Shown here: positions 7,268 through 16,872 of the stretch, piece by piece
Position numbering within the stretch: the stretch's first letter is position 1
Layout of the letters: each line of letters opens with the position of its first letter
The notes under the pieces: model-generated
The model's database searches: none
What the model was told of the DNA's origin: nothing
Seen by the model: the letters and a program-made list of their open reading frames with translations, nothing else
Translations under genes and position numbers: made by a program
Source: Martinezella lusitana
GTDB lineage: Bacteria > Pseudomonadota > Alphaproteobacteria > Rhizobiales > Rhizobiaceae
Reading direction: 5' to 3'
Length of the DNA stretch: 64,000 bases
NCBI RefSeq assembly: GCF_014207095.1
Contig: NZ_JACHBG010000032.1
Location: 1-64,000 of the forward strand

Positions 7268-9619
7268 TCAAAAATCCTCCCAGGCCGGGCTTGCTGCTGC
7301 CGAGGTTTTTCCGAAGGCAGAGCGAAGTCTCTCGCCCAATGCCCTTTGGCCGGAAAGCTCTGGCCCTGCCTGCGGGATTGCGGCTGGTCGAGCGGTGCCG
7401 GTGGTCATGTCGGCTGTTCTGCGTGGCGAACCGCTGATTGAAACCACTCTTCCCGCGTCCAGCTTGAATTGCCCAAGCCTTGCCGAAAGCGAGGAAACCT
7501 CGCTGGCGAGCGTATGCGTTGCCGCATTGGATTCCTCGACCATCGCAGCATTCTTCTGCGTCGCCTGATCCATCTGGTTGACCGCCGTATTGATCTCCTG
7601 AAGGCCCGTCGACTGTTCCCGGGCCGATTGCACGATCGCCTGAACGTTGCGATCGATCAGTTGGACCTCCTGAACCATAGCCTGCAGCGCCTCTCCGGTC
7701 TGGCCAACCAGGCTGACGCCTCTCTTGACCTGATCTCCGGACGAATGAATGAGAGCCTTGATTTCCTTGGCAGCCGTTGCGGAGCGCTGCGCCAACTCCC
7801 GGACCTCCTGGGCGACGACGGCAAAACCCTTGCCGGCCTCCCCCGCGCGGGCCGCCTCGACACCGGCATTGAGAGCGAGCAGGTTCGTCTGAAACGCGAT
7901 ATCGTCGATCACACCGATGATGTTGGAAATCGACTGAGAAGACTGCTCGATGCCGTTCATGGCTTCGACGGCACAGTGAACGATCACGCCGGACTGCTCG
8001 GCATTGCCTTTCGTGCGGCTGACCAAGGCAGCCGCCTCTTCTGCACGTGTCGTCGAATCCTTGATGGAGGTGGTGATCTGCTCAAGTGCTGCCGCCGTTT
8101 CCTCAACAGAGGCGGCCTGCTGCTCCGTACGTCTCGCAAGATCGTCTGCGCCGGTGCGGATTTCCTCCGAGCCGGATTGGATGACGGACGCATTCTCCGA
8201 GAAGGAGACTAGGGCAGCTTGAAGTTTTTCAACGGAGGTATTGAAATTGCCGCGTATTTCGTCGAGAGCCGAAGTGAATGGTTGGTCGAGCCGCACGGTC
8301 ATATTTCCATCTGAAAGCTGGACCAGCCCTGCAGCAAGCTCGCTGACGGCGAACTTCACTTCCGCTTCCTGAGCATTGTTGATGCGTGCACGCTCGGCGC
8401 GCTCGGCTTCCTGCGCGGCACGGCTAGCTTCCGCCTCGGTCTCCAGGCGCACCTTGTCGCGGTTGCTTTCCAGCAGGATGTGCAGCGAGCGCGACAAGTC
8501 GCCGATTTCGTCGCGCCTCTCACGGTCCTTGAGTACAACGTCGAGATCCCCATTGGCGATACGATCTGTTTCGCCGATGACGTTCTCTATCCTGCGAACG
8601 AACCTGCGTGCGATCAGCCAGCCGGCAAGTCCCAAGAGAATGGCCGCGATCGAGGTGACTGCAATCGCATTCCTCACGACGCTATTGACCTGGGCGAAGA
8701 CCGTGGCTTTCGGAACGACCACGATCGCGTACCACGAGGTGGTGTCGGTTAGTTTTACCGGTTCGGCGATTGCGAAATAAGTCCCGCCGTCAGCGCCAGT
8801 GATTTCGCGCTCAGTGCCGGGATTGGCAATCAGCTGATCCCAACCCGCGGTCTCTGCACCGCCATCCTTGATGTTCTTTCCGATAAGTGCCGCGTCAGGG
8901 TGGCTGATCATCCCGCCTGCGCCGGTAACAAGGCTCATGAAGCCCGTTCCCATCGGTCGAATGGCGGAAATGGCTTTCTGGGCATCGTCTAGAGCCATAT
9001 CCAGACCTGTGACCCCCACCGGCTTCCCATCGATCATGATCGGCTTGGCGATCGAGGTCATCAGCACTTGCTTACCGTCGATCGCATAGGAATATGGCTC
9101 GATGATTACGGTCTTCCGCTGACTGAACGGAAGCTGGTAATAGTCGCCGGCGCCCGCGACGGTGTAGTCGACAAGCGGGACGTTGGTGACTTTGCTGCCG
9201 CTGCGGACCCAATAAGGAATGTAGCGGCCGGTGGCATCATTGCCGTCCTTGCCCGCGAAGTCCTTGTCCTTGCCATCGAAGGCATTCGGCTCCCAGCCTG
9301 TCCAAACACCGAGAGCGCCGGCATTGCCGTCAAGCAGGTTCTTCAGGATTGCATCGGCGGTCGTCCGGTTCGCATCATTGGCGATCCGCATGGTGGACAA
9401 CACCGTCTCAAGCGAATTGACGACGGCGATTGCCGCCCCGAGGGTCTTTTCCGATCCCGCCGCGGTCGTGCTGGCGATCTGCTGCATTTCGCCGAGGCTG
9501 GATTGGCGAATATTGGTATATGCGGAATCAATCAGGATCGCGGAAGCTGCCACCGTTGCGACCACGCCGCATGCGGCGACTGAAAAAATATTGCGGCTAG
9601 TTGCAGATTTCAAAATCAT
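7268..9619 (-). CDS. Methyl-accepting chemotaxis protein with dCache-type sensor
   Basis: This is a 783-residue chemoreceptor. It starts at 9619 (MILKSATSRNIFSVAACG), with AAGG upstream and a first membrane helix near residues 12-35. A long periplasmic double-Cache-like sensor follows, with PYSYAIDGKQVLMTSIAKPI. A second helix (VTSIAAILLGLAGWLIA), a HAMP domain and the signalling hairpin come next, with AFQTNLLALNAGVEAARAGE. The last five residues are AWEDF, matching the xWxxF pentapeptide that tethers the methylation enzymes in some chemoreceptors. No other che genes are adjacent. Cache sensors of this kind often detect amino or organic acids, but the ligand here is unknown. Confidence 0.93.
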   Translation of the reverse strand: MILKSATSRNIFSVAACGVVATVAASAILIDSAYTNIRQSSLGEMQQIASTTAAGSEKTLGAAIAVVNSLETVLSTMRIANDANRTTADAILKNLLDGNAGALGVWTGWEPNAFDGKDKDFAGKDGNDATGRYIPYWVRSGSKVTNVPLVDYTVAGAGDYYQLPFSQRKTVIIEPYSYAIDGKQVLMTSIAKPIMIDGKPVGVTGLDMALDDAQKAISAIRPMGTGFMSLVTGAGGMISHPDAALIGKNIKDGGAETAGWDQLIANPGTEREITGADGGTYFAIAEPVKLTDTTSWYAIVVVPKATVFAQVNSVVRNAIAVTSIAAILLGLAGWLIARRFVRRIENVIGETDRIANGDLDVVLKDRERRDEIGDLSRSLHILLESNRDKVRLETEAEASRAAQEAERAERARINNAQEAEVKFAVSELAAGLVQLSDGNMTVRLDQPFTSALDEIRGNFNTSVEKLQAALVSFSENASVIQSGSEEIRTGADDLARRTEQQAASVEETAAALEQITTSIKDSTTRAEEAAALVSRTKGNAEQSGVIVHCAVEAMNGIEQSSQSISNIIGVIDDIAFQTNLLALNAGVEAARAGEAGKGFAVVAQEVRELAQRSATAAKEIKALIHSSGDQVKRGVSLVGQTGEALQAMVQEVQLIDRNVQAIVQSAREQSTGLQEINTAVNQMDQATQKNAAMVEESNAATHTLASEVSSLSARLGQFKLDAGRVVSISGSPRRTADMTTGTARPAAIPQAGPELSGQRALGERLRSAFGKTSAAASPAWEDF

Positions 9620-10114
9620 ATCACCACCTTGTCGGGTGGCGTTGCGATCACTCGGCGCGCCCCCACGTGCCTTTGAAAGTAACAATATTCTGCAAGCGGC
9701 AGACAACAATCAGGACCGCTCGCTCATGGGAAAGCTAGATGTTCTTGATTAAAAATGCGTGTATCGAAATATCTCCCAAGCCGTGCGCCTCACCATAACT
9801 TCTGGTCCCCAAGAAATTCTGGCAATCATTTGCAGAGAATTTATGTTTTGAACGAATAGAAGCTAAAACGGCATGTATTGCACCGCACAATTAGTGAAAA
9901 ATATCACAATTCAAGCGCCCGGATCGGACCTGTCGCCACATGTCGCGTGGCGCCGACCATAAAGTCATCTGCAATGGATTGTCGCGCGACGGGATGATCA
10001 TGCAAGGGATCAGCAAGCCGCCGGCAAAAGACCTCCGGATCAAGCAAATTTGTCTTGAGTATCAAAGCGTCTCCATGGCAGTGAGCGGCGGCAAATTTCG
10101 GGAGTATCCATTTT
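9620..10114. other. Intergenic region, about 500 bases
   Basis: This region lies between the divergent chemoreceptor and glutathione S-transferase genes. The first 300 bases are AT-rich and should hold the chemoreceptor promoter. A short inverted repeat CGCCAC/GTGGCG lies at 9934-9952. No convincing gene was seen. Confidence 0.4.
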
Positions 10115-10720
10115 ATGAAACTGTTCTACAAAGCCGGCGCCTGCTCGCTCGCACCGCATATCGTCGCGCGGGAAGCTGCCATCGATCTTGACGTTATCCA
10201 GGTCGACCTCGCCACCAAGAAGACGGAGCAAGGCGAAGACTATCTCGCCACCAACCCGAACGGCTACGTGCCGGCTCTTGTGCTGGACGGAGGCGAGTTG
10301 CTGACGGAGTCGCAGATACTCGTGCAGTATCTGGCCGACCTGAAACCCGAGAGCGGCCTGATGCCGAAAGCCGGTGAGATGGACCGCTACCGGGCGCAGC
10401 GCTGGTTGGCTTTCATTTCGAGCGAACTCCACAAGACATACGGCCCACTCTTCCGGCCCGATACGCCCGACGCGACCAAGGACACAAACCGCGCACATCT
10501 CGCAAAGCGCCTCGGCTATGTCGATGCCAGCCTCGAAGGAAAGCCCTACTTGCTCGGCGATCACTTCACCGCCCCCGACGCCTATTTGTGGACGGTGCTG
10601 GGCTGGTCCGGCCGCGTTGGCGTCGACCTGTCCGCCTACAAGAACATCAATCGCTTTATCGAAACGGTCGCAAGCCGTCCGGCCGTGCAGGCCGCCCTGA
10701 AAGCCGAGGGGCTGATCTGA
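10115..10720 (+). CDS. Glutathione S-transferase (beta-class-like)
   Basis: This 201-residue cytosolic protein has a thioredoxin-like N-terminal domain. It opens MKLFYKAGACSLAPHIVARE, where the Cys-Ser pair at 10-11 is typical of bacterial beta-class enzymes. NPNGYVPALVLDGG and LTESQIL follow for glutathione binding. An all-helical C-terminal domain ends with a GRVGVDLSAY segment. It conjugates or reduces electrophiles with glutathione. It stands alone and is followed by a hairpin terminator. Confidence 0.9.
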   Translation: MKLFYKAGACSLAPHIVAREAAIDLDVIQVDLATKKTEQGEDYLATNPNGYVPALVLDGGELLTESQILVQYLADLKPESGLMPKAGEMDRYRAQRWLAFISSELHKTYGPLFRPDTPDATKDTNRAHLAKRLGYVDASLEGKPYLLGDHFTAPDAYLWTVLGWSGRVGVDLSAYKNINRFIETVASRPAVQAALKAEGLI

Positions 10721-10779
10721 CGATCCGTGGAAGCTTGTTTGTCAGGCTTCCCTTCAGGCTTGGCACCTAACACACAAGG

Positions 10780-10803
10780 AAGCCCGCCTGCAAAGGCGGG
10801 CTT
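10780..10803. terminator. Hairpin after the glutathione S-transferase gene
   Basis: AAGCCCGCCT (10780-10789) pairs perfectly with AGGCGGGCTT (10794-10803) around a 4-base loop. It lies between two convergent genes, so it may serve both strands. No long T-run follows on the plus strand. Confidence 0.65.
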
Positions 10804-10888
10804 CACGCCAGCTCCTATCCTGCAGGCGTCCCGATTTTCCCGCAGCAATCCGCGCTCAATTTCTGCGCGGCGATCGCTTCCATCGTCA

Positions 10889-11530
10889 TCACAACTGTTT
10901 GCGAACTTTGCCCACAGTCAGCCGGCCGGCGCTGCCATCGGAGAGCTTTACGGTTCCCCAGGCAGACATCAGATCTGCTGCCCTTGTGACCTCGATCCGC
11001 CCGATGCGGCCATCCGAACATTTGACCGGAAGAGTAATCGTTGGGCGCCGGTCCCTCAGATCGTCGCTGCCGGATGCGATGGTCGTGCCCTTGAAGATCT
11101 CGCCTGAATCCATTTTGGCTTTCGCTGGAAGAATGATGTCACCGCGTTTCTCGCCTTGTTGCCTCACCGGGCTAGAACCCGCAGTTCGCAGCGCACGCGC
11201 AATGCTCGGCGCCAACCCGCCTCCGCTCATGAACCTTGTATAGTCATCATAGGAAATGGCGCCTCGCGCATAGGCGGTCAACATTCGACGGCAAAATTCG
11301 CGACGCACACTCGCCTCCGGCACGCGCAAAAGCTTCGCCAGCTTCTCCTGCACATCCGGCTTGATAGCCCCGTGACTACATTCTTCTATGTTCCAGTTGA
11401 GGGCCGCCGGGTCGCTCAAACTGTTCCTGCCATAGTCATATGTGCTCTTGTTGGCGACGACCGATTGAGCTTTTGCTGCCAAGGGAAGAGCCATCATTGC
11501 AATGGCCGCCGCGATCATAAGTCTCTTCAT
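10889..11530 (-). CDS. Secreted hypothetical protein
   Basis: This 213-residue protein has a clear signal peptide (MKRLMIAAAIAMMALPLAAKAQS), which supports the start at 11530 with a G-rich ribosome site. The mature part has paired cysteines (EECSHGAI and REFCRRML) and a C-terminal segment, ITLPVKCSDGRIGRIEVTRA. I do not recognise the family. It probably acts in the periplasm or outside the cell. Neighbours give no clue to its function. Confidence 0.7.
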   Translation of the reverse strand: MKRLMIAAAIAMMALPLAAKAQSVVANKSTYDYGRNSLSDPAALNWNIEECSHGAIKPDVQEKLAKLLRVPEASVRREFCRRMLTAYARGAISYDDYTRFMSGGGLAPSIARALRTAGSSPVRQQGEKRGDIILPAKAKMDSGEIFKGTTIASGSDDLRDRRPTITLPVKCSDGRIGRIEVTRAADLMSAWGTVKLSDGSAGRLTVGKVRKQL

Positions 11531-11888
11531 TCCACCCCCCGTTTGTCGTCCCGAGATGGTGAAGTGCCCCATGCGGATTGGGAAGCACCCTCGCCGAAAA
11601 GTTGAAAGAGAGACCGGGATATCCACCGTTTATGGAACTTTGCCTTTAATGCTGTCACCGGGGCCCTCGAAGAGGACGACCCGCTCAGCTGCCCGGCTCG
11701 ACAGAGCTTCAAAATCCGAGCGTGCGGAACCCAACCGCGCTTTTTGACGTGCCCGCTATCAAAAGTGCCGTATATCCAGATAGGCAATGGCTTACGCAAT
11801 GCCGCCCTATACGTTTCGCCGACGAGGTTATAGAAGTACCTCCGCGCAACGGCTGAAGCCGACAAGCGCTCCTGGAGAGGCCAAACAG

Positions 11889-13064
11889 ATGATCGATCTC
11901 TTTGCTGTTCGGGCCGATACGCCCGGTGTCGAACATGGCATCCACCTGAACAACGCGGGCGCCGCGCTGATGCCGCGGCCCGTCCTGGACGCCATGACAG
12001 GCCATTTGCGACGCGAAGCCGAAATCGGCGGATACGAGGCTGCGGGCGAAGCGCAGCGGGCCCTGGATGGCGTCTATGCCAGCGTTGCGAATTTGCTCGG
12101 CGCCCGAGCGGAGGAGATCGCGCTGACGGAAAATGCCACGGTGGCATGGCAAATGGCCTTCTACTCCTTCACCTTCAAGCCGGGAGATCGAATCCTCACG
12201 GCGCGCGCGGAATACGCGGCCAACTATGTGGCTTTCCTACATGCTGCAAAAACGCACGGCGTGACGATCGACGTCGTGCCAAACGACCATAACGGCGTTC
12301 TTGATCCCGAAGCGTTGGAAAGCATGATCGACGATCGTGTTCGTCTGATCGCGATGACCTGGGTTCCGACGAATGGCGGCCTGATCAATCCAGCGGCGGA
12401 AGTCGGCCGCATCGCCCGCCGCCATGATGTGCCCTATCTGCTCGACGCCTGCCAGGCGGTGGGGCAAATGCCGGTTAATGTCCAGCAACTCGGCTGTGAC
12501 ATGCTGACGGCTCCGGGCCGCAAATTTCTTCGCGGACCGCGCGGCACCGGCTTCCTTTATGTAAGGCAATCATTGCTCGAACATCTGCATCCGCCGGTGA
12601 TCGACCACTTTGCCGCGCCCTGGGTCGAACCCGACCGGTACGAGCTACGCGCCGACGCAAGGCGTTTCGAGACCTGGGAGAACAACTATGCGGCGCGCCT
12701 GGGCCTCGGCGTTGCAATCGACTATGCGCTTTCCTTGGGGCTGGAACATATAGAGGCGCGCTGCAAGTCGCTCGGCACGCTCTTGCGCGCAGAATTGAGT
12801 CGATTGCCGGGGGTTCACGTGTATGACCTCGGGCCAACACCCGCAGCGATCATATCTTTTTCCATAGACGGCCACGAGGCCGAAACCGTCAGAAACATTC
12901 TTGCCGAGGCTGGAATTCATGTCAGCCTATCAAAGGCTTCAAGCACACTGTTGGATGCGAAGGCTCGCGCCCTGCCGACGTTGATCCGGGCTTCACCCCA
13001 CTATTACAACACCGAGGAGGAGATCCTCGCACTCGTCGAACGTTGCCGCCGGCTAACCAGTTAG
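11889..13064 (+). CDS. Class V aminotransferase-fold PLP enzyme (NifS/isopenicillin epimerase-like)
   Basis: This 391-residue enzyme starts at 11889 after GGAGAGG. Landmarks are LNNAGAALMPRPV near the N terminus, the PLP-pyridine aspartate in PYLLDACQAVGQ, and the probable PLP lysine in APGRKFLRGPRGTGFLYV. The fold covers cysteine desulfurases, epimerases and C-S lyases such as those of ergothioneine pathways. No sulfur-mobilising or ergothioneine genes are adjacent, so the substrate is not assigned. An upstream in-frame ATG at 11787 gives a basic leader with no homology and was not used. Confidence 0.8.
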   Translation: MIDLFAVRADTPGVEHGIHLNNAGAALMPRPVLDAMTGHLRREAEIGGYEAAGEAQRALDGVYASVANLLGARAEEIALTENATVAWQMAFYSFTFKPGDRILTARAEYAANYVAFLHAAKTHGVTIDVVPNDHNGVLDPEALESMIDDRVRLIAMTWVPTNGGLINPAAEVGRIARRHDVPYLLDACQAVGQMPVNVQQLGCDMLTAPGRKFLRGPRGTGFLYVRQSLLEHLHPPVIDHFAAPWVEPDRYELRADARRFETWENNYAARLGLGVAIDYALSLGLEHIEARCKSLGTLLRAELSRLPGVHVYDLGPTPAAIISFSIDGHEAETVRNILAEAGIHVSLSKASSTLLDAKARALPTLIRASPHYYNTEEEILALVERCRRLTS

Positions 13065-13270
13065 ACCAGGCATCAGCGTTTCAGTTGGCATGCAAAAACC
13101 GCAATTTGGGGTAGCCTCGGGCCTACGGGATTTCACTCTCCGTCCGGCGAAGGCAAAAACACAACCTTCACGCCATTCACGAGCGGCAAAAACCCCGCCT
13201 GGCGTGTGAAAATGGGACAAATCGTAAGATTTTCCATCCATTTAAATCACTCACACTTCAACAATCATTG

Positions 13271-13302
13271 CTAAATGAACGTCTCGTAATATATTCATTT
13301 AG
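13271..13302. promoter_or_regulatory. Inverted repeat upstream of the GGDEF-EAL gene
   Basis: CTAAATGAA (13271-13279) and TTCATTTAG (13294-13302) are perfect 9-bp arms around an AT-rich 14-base spacer. They lie in the roughly 385-base gap before the signalling operon. The element could be an operator or part of its promoter. Nothing else was identified in 13065-13449. Confidence 0.4.
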
Positions 13303-13449
13303 AGCGGTTGCCACGTTCTGGTAATTTGCGACCGCGCCCGTACGCTACATGAGGTTGCGTTGTCGACGCGCAAGCTCCGATGCGAGCGGGCCGGTTCAAA
13401 CTGGACAGCGGCCACATTTTGCTGGGCCGGCTTGGGAGGGCAAGGCCAT

Positions 13450-15150
13450 ATGCCGGAAAACCGAGTGGACCGGTCGCAGCGAATTCCACACGAGCCCAAA
13501 TCTGCCAACCGTTTCGAGGCGGCGGTTTCACTTTGGGATCTCGATCTCAGACTGCTCGACTCCTCCAAGGGGTTTCAGGATCATACTGCCCTCGCATCAA
13601 AAAAAGACCTGACCTTGTGGGAAGCTTATCCCGCGCTTGCCAAGCCGGTTCCTGCCGCCCTGATCAGGCAGGCGATCGACACCGGCGAACCCCGCACAAT
13701 CCAGATCGACACGCCGAAACAGGGAAAATGCAATCTCCTCGTTTCCCTTATCCATACGGGGCTCCTCGTCATCGAAACCAAGGCGGCAAGTATCGGTCCG
13801 CCGTCAGAAGACAACGAGAAAGCGCAACTCATCCATCAAGCAACGCATGATGTCCTGACCGGTTTGCCGAACCGTCGTCAGTTCAGTGCGGAACTCGCGC
13901 AATTGCTTCCGGCAAGCGGCAAGATCGGGCCTGCGCTCATGCAGCTCGATCTCGACGACTTCAAGCCGGTCAACGACACTCTCGGCCATGGCGCCGGCGA
14001 TATCGTCCTGAAGCTCGCGGCCGAACGGATCAAGGAAACGCTTGGCCAGGGCGGCACGGTATATCGCCTCGCCGGCGATGAGTTCGCCATCATCCAGGTC
14101 AGACCGCAGCAAGCCTTCGAAGCCGAGCAGTTGGCCGACGCGCTGGTCGCAGCCTTCAAGAAGCCGTTCATCGTCAACGGCATCTCCCTGTTCGTCGGCG
14201 TCAGCGTCGGGGTCGCGATCGCGCCGCGCGACGGCAATGAAGACGAGCAATTGATGAAGGCGGCCGACGTTGCCCTTTATGCCGCCAAGAAGGAGGGCCG
14301 CCGGCGGGCGCGAACCTTCGACCCGACCATGCTGATCGTCGTCGAGCAAAGGGAGTTGCTGCGGCGCAGTCTTCGCGTCGCACTTCAGCGCGATGAGTTC
14401 TTCATCGAGTATCAGCCTCTGATCGAACCGCCATCCACCGTCGTAGGTTTCGAGGCACTGCTGCGCTGGCGGCATCCCACCTTGGGCATCATCCCGCCGG
14501 CTGCATTCATTCCCATGGCGGAAGCCGATGGCCTTATGCGCGAGATCGGCCAGTGGATGCTGGAAGAAGCCTGCCGCGAGGCGCTTTCATGGCCGGAGCA
14601 CTACACGCTTGCCGTCAACCTTTCGCCGGCTGAATTCTTGACACCTGGACTTACCGATCGCGTATCGCAGACGCTCGACATCGTCGGCTTTCCCGCCGAG
14701 CGTCTGGAGTTGGAGATCACCGAGGGCGTATTGCTGGAGCGAACCATCAATAACCTCGACACGCTGAACACACTGAACGTGCTCGGCATACAGATTTCGC
14801 TCGACGACTTCGGCACCGAATATTCCTCTCTTAGCTACCTGAAGAATTTCCCCTTCGATACGATCAAGATCGATCGCTATTTCATCAAGGACCTTATGCA
14901 GGACACGAAAAGCCAAACGATCGTACGTTCCGTCATCAGCCTCGCGCACGGCCTGGATATGCGGGTCACGGCAGAGGGCGTTGAAACGCCGCAACAGGCT
15001 GGATGGCTGTTGCAGGAAGGCTGCGACCGCCTCCAGGGCTATTGCATCAGCCCACCGATGCGGGCCGAACGGCTCGAAGAATTCATAAGACAAGGCGGAC
15101 GTTCTCAATCGACGGCGACAACCTTCGATGAGATTCACATCAGGCCATAA
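13450..15150 (+). CDS. GGDEF-EAL c-di-GMP enzyme
   Basis: This protein of about 566 residues has no evident membrane span. A short N-terminal region is followed by a GGDEF domain with LDLDDFKPVNDTLGHGAGD and the signature AGDEF near 208-212. The EAL domain follows, with EALLRW near 333. EAL active-site segments are present: AVNLSP, LEITEGVLLE, LDDFGTEYSSLSYL, FDTIKID and AEGVETPQQ. The phosphodiesterase side looks intact. AGDEF in place of GGDEF often still permits cyclase activity, so the net direction is unclear. The start at 13450 has GGAGGG upstream, and codons further upstream look non-coding. It leads a signalling operon ahead of a c-di-GMP-controlled polysaccharide locus. Confidence 0.88.
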   Translation: MPENRVDRSQRIPHEPKSANRFEAAVSLWDLDLRLLDSSKGFQDHTALASKKDLTLWEAYPALAKPVPAALIRQAIDTGEPRTIQIDTPKQGKCNLLVSLIHTGLLVIETKAASIGPPSEDNEKAQLIHQATHDVLTGLPNRRQFSAELAQLLPASGKIGPALMQLDLDDFKPVNDTLGHGAGDIVLKLAAERIKETLGQGGTVYRLAGDEFAIIQVRPQQAFEAEQLADALVAAFKKPFIVNGISLFVGVSVGVAIAPRDGNEDEQLMKAADVALYAAKKEGRRRARTFDPTMLIVVEQRELLRRSLRVALQRDEFFIEYQPLIEPPSTVVGFEALLRWRHPTLGIIPPAAFIPMAEADGLMREIGQWMLEEACREALSWPEHYTLAVNLSPAEFLTPGLTDRVSQTLDIVGFPAERLELEITEGVLLERTINNLDTLNTLNVLGIQISLDDFGTEYSSLSYLKNFPFDTIKIDRYFIKDLMQDTKSQTIVRSVISLAHGLDMRVTAEGVETPQQAGWLLQEGCDRLQGYCISPPMRAERLEEFIRQGGRSQSTATTFDEIHIRP

Positions 15151-15184
15151 TCCTCGAAACGCTTTCCATCCAGGAGCCTCTCAA

Positions 15185-15700
15185 GTGGACACCACGGAAA
15201 TGCAAACGGATAACGCGTCTCAGCCATTGCTCGAGCTCGAAATGGACATGGCATCCTTTGCGGCGGACTGGAGGCACTGCGATCAATGCGCCGCCTATGT
15301 AGCCCGCATGGTCAGCCATGATCGCCACGATCCCACCCGCCATGCCAATTTGCTTTCTTCCGCGTTGAACGAACTCTTCGAAATGTCGTTCCATACGCGC
15401 GAGTGCAGGGGCGCGCTGACCTGCCGTTTCTATAGGAATGGCTCGATCGAACGGATCGAGTTGACATTTCCCTGCTCGGACGAGCAACGCGGCTCCTATG
15501 AGACAATCATCGAACGCGCCAGGGTCGGCCAGGCACTTGCACATTATCTCGATGTCATTACCGATGACGCCGCACGCGCAGAGCATGCGATCCTTCTCGG
15601 TTTGCTGGTCAACTACGATGCCAGCGTCAGACTGCAGAAGCAGGATAGGGGCATGCTGACCCTTGTGGTGGACCTTGCGCTTGAAAGGCTCCTCAATTGA
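15185..15700 (+). CDS. Small protein, possibly a degenerate GHKL (kinase-like) regulator
   Basis: This 171-residue protein starts at GTG 15185, which has GGAG 8 bases upstream. An ATG at 15200 is an alternative. ALNELFEMSFH resembles the N-box of anti-sigma-type kinases, and a late DRGMLTLVVDLALE resembles a worn glycine-rich end. The intervening ATP-lid motifs are not recognisable, so I call it only GHKL-like. It is soluble and carries clustered cysteines and histidines near the N terminus (HCDQCAAY). Its stop overlaps the next start as TTGA. It may bind or modulate the STAS-like proteins of this operon. Confidence 0.6.
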   Translation: MDTTEMQTDNASQPLLELEMDMASFAADWRHCDQCAAYVARMVSHDRHDPTRHANLLSSALNELFEMSFHTRECRGALTCRFYRNGSIERIELTFPCSDEQRGSYETIIERARVGQALAHYLDVITDDAARAEHAILLGLLVNYDASVRLQKQDRGMLTLVVDLALERLLN

Positions 15701-16872
15701 GCAACCATTTTCCCAATCGTTTCACCGCACAATTCGACGCCAACAATCAGGAGTTCTCCCTTTCCGGAGTGCTGAGGCCACATTCGGTCGCCGAACTTGC
15801 CGATGATCTCGCTCTCCTGCGCACCGGCGTCGAGACCGTAAACGGCATCTGCTACATCAATCTGAAGCGCGTTACGCATATGAACAACACGGCGTTTCGC
15901 GCGCTGACGCATGTCCTGCTCGATGCAACCCGCTCGAGGCCGGATCTCAAGCTGACGGTCGTCGCCTCGAGCGTCGTGACATGGGCGTCTCGGCTCTTTC
16001 GTCATTTGAGCGATCTCTCGCCGAATATCACAGTCGATATCTACGACTCCGCCTTCTATCCGGGCCAGACTTTCGTCGAAAACCAGAGCTTCATACCCAT
16101 CCTCAGAACACAGACGAAGATGACGTGGCGGCACGAGCGCGAGATGCTGCCGCGCCACGGCCTTCGCGAAGGCATGAACATCGCCGATATCTGTTGCGGC
16201 ATCGGTGATTTCGCGATGTTGTTGAGAAAGGACTTCAAACCGGCCCGGATCGTCGCCCTCGACCACTCCATCCCCAGCCTGGACTATGCCCGCAAGGTGG
16301 CGGAGGACTTCGACGTCCAGGATATCGAATACACCTATGGCGACGCTTCACAGATGCTGTTCGAGAGCGACCAGTTCGATTTCGTGACTTGCAGGCATTC
16401 GCTGCAGATCTTCGATCGCCCCGACGTCCTGCTTCGGGAGCTTTATCGCATATGCAAGCCTGGCGGCCGGGTCTACATCACCAACGAGAAGAACTCCCAC
16501 TGCCTCGGCGAGCCGAGAGCCGAGAGCATCCAATGGACCTACACCGAAGTGGCCAAGCTATTCGCGCACTTCGATATGGATGTCGAAATGGGCCCGAAAG
16601 GCCGCCGCATGCTGCTGGATGCGGGCTTTACGGATGTGAAGATGGAAAGCTTCATGGTGACTAATCTCGATGGCGATCCGCAGGACTTCGCCGACATCAT
16701 TACGGCATGGCAGAATGTCTACGCCGACGAGATGGCGGTTCGACGTGGCGACGCACCCGAATTCATAGAGAAGTTCAAGCAGGGCTTTGCCGACCACATC
16801 TTCGCCGCTCTTCACCCCCGAGGCTATGCGGGCTGGCCGATCTGGGCCACATCGGGACAGAAACCACTATGA
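15697..16872 (+). CDS. STAS-like domain fused to a SAM-dependent methyltransferase
   Basis: This 391-residue protein uses a TTG start that overlaps the previous stop (TTGA), so it is probably translationally coupled. Residues 5-120 look like a STAS domain: SLSGVLRPHSVAELADDL, then INLKRVTHMNNTAFRAL, where Asn-Thr replaces the usual phospho-serine. Residues 150-390 are a class I methyltransferase with ADICCGIGDFAMLL as the SAM motif and FDFVTCRHSLQIFDRPD downstream. The fusion inside a PP2C/kinase/antagonist operon is unusual and suggests a partner-switch-controlled methyltransferase. The substrate is unknown. It overlaps the following phosphatase gene by ATGA. Confidence 0.75.
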   Translation: MSNHFPNRFTAQFDANNQEFSLSGVLRPHSVAELADDLALLRTGVETVNGICYINLKRVTHMNNTAFRALTHVLLDATRSRPDLKLTVVASSVVTWASRLFRHLSDLSPNITVDIYDSAFYPGQTFVENQSFIPILRTQTKMTWRHEREMLPRHGLREGMNIADICCGIGDFAMLLRKDFKPARIVALDHSIPSLDYARKVAEDFDVQDIEYTYGDASQMLFESDQFDFVTCRHSLQIFDRPDVLLRELYRICKPGGRVYITNEKNSHCLGEPRAESIQWTYTEVAKLFAHFDMDVEMGPKGRRMLLDAGFTDVKMESFMVTNLDGDPQDFADIITAWQNVYADEMAVRRGDAPEFIEKFKQGFADHIFAALHPRGYAGWPIWATSGQKPL

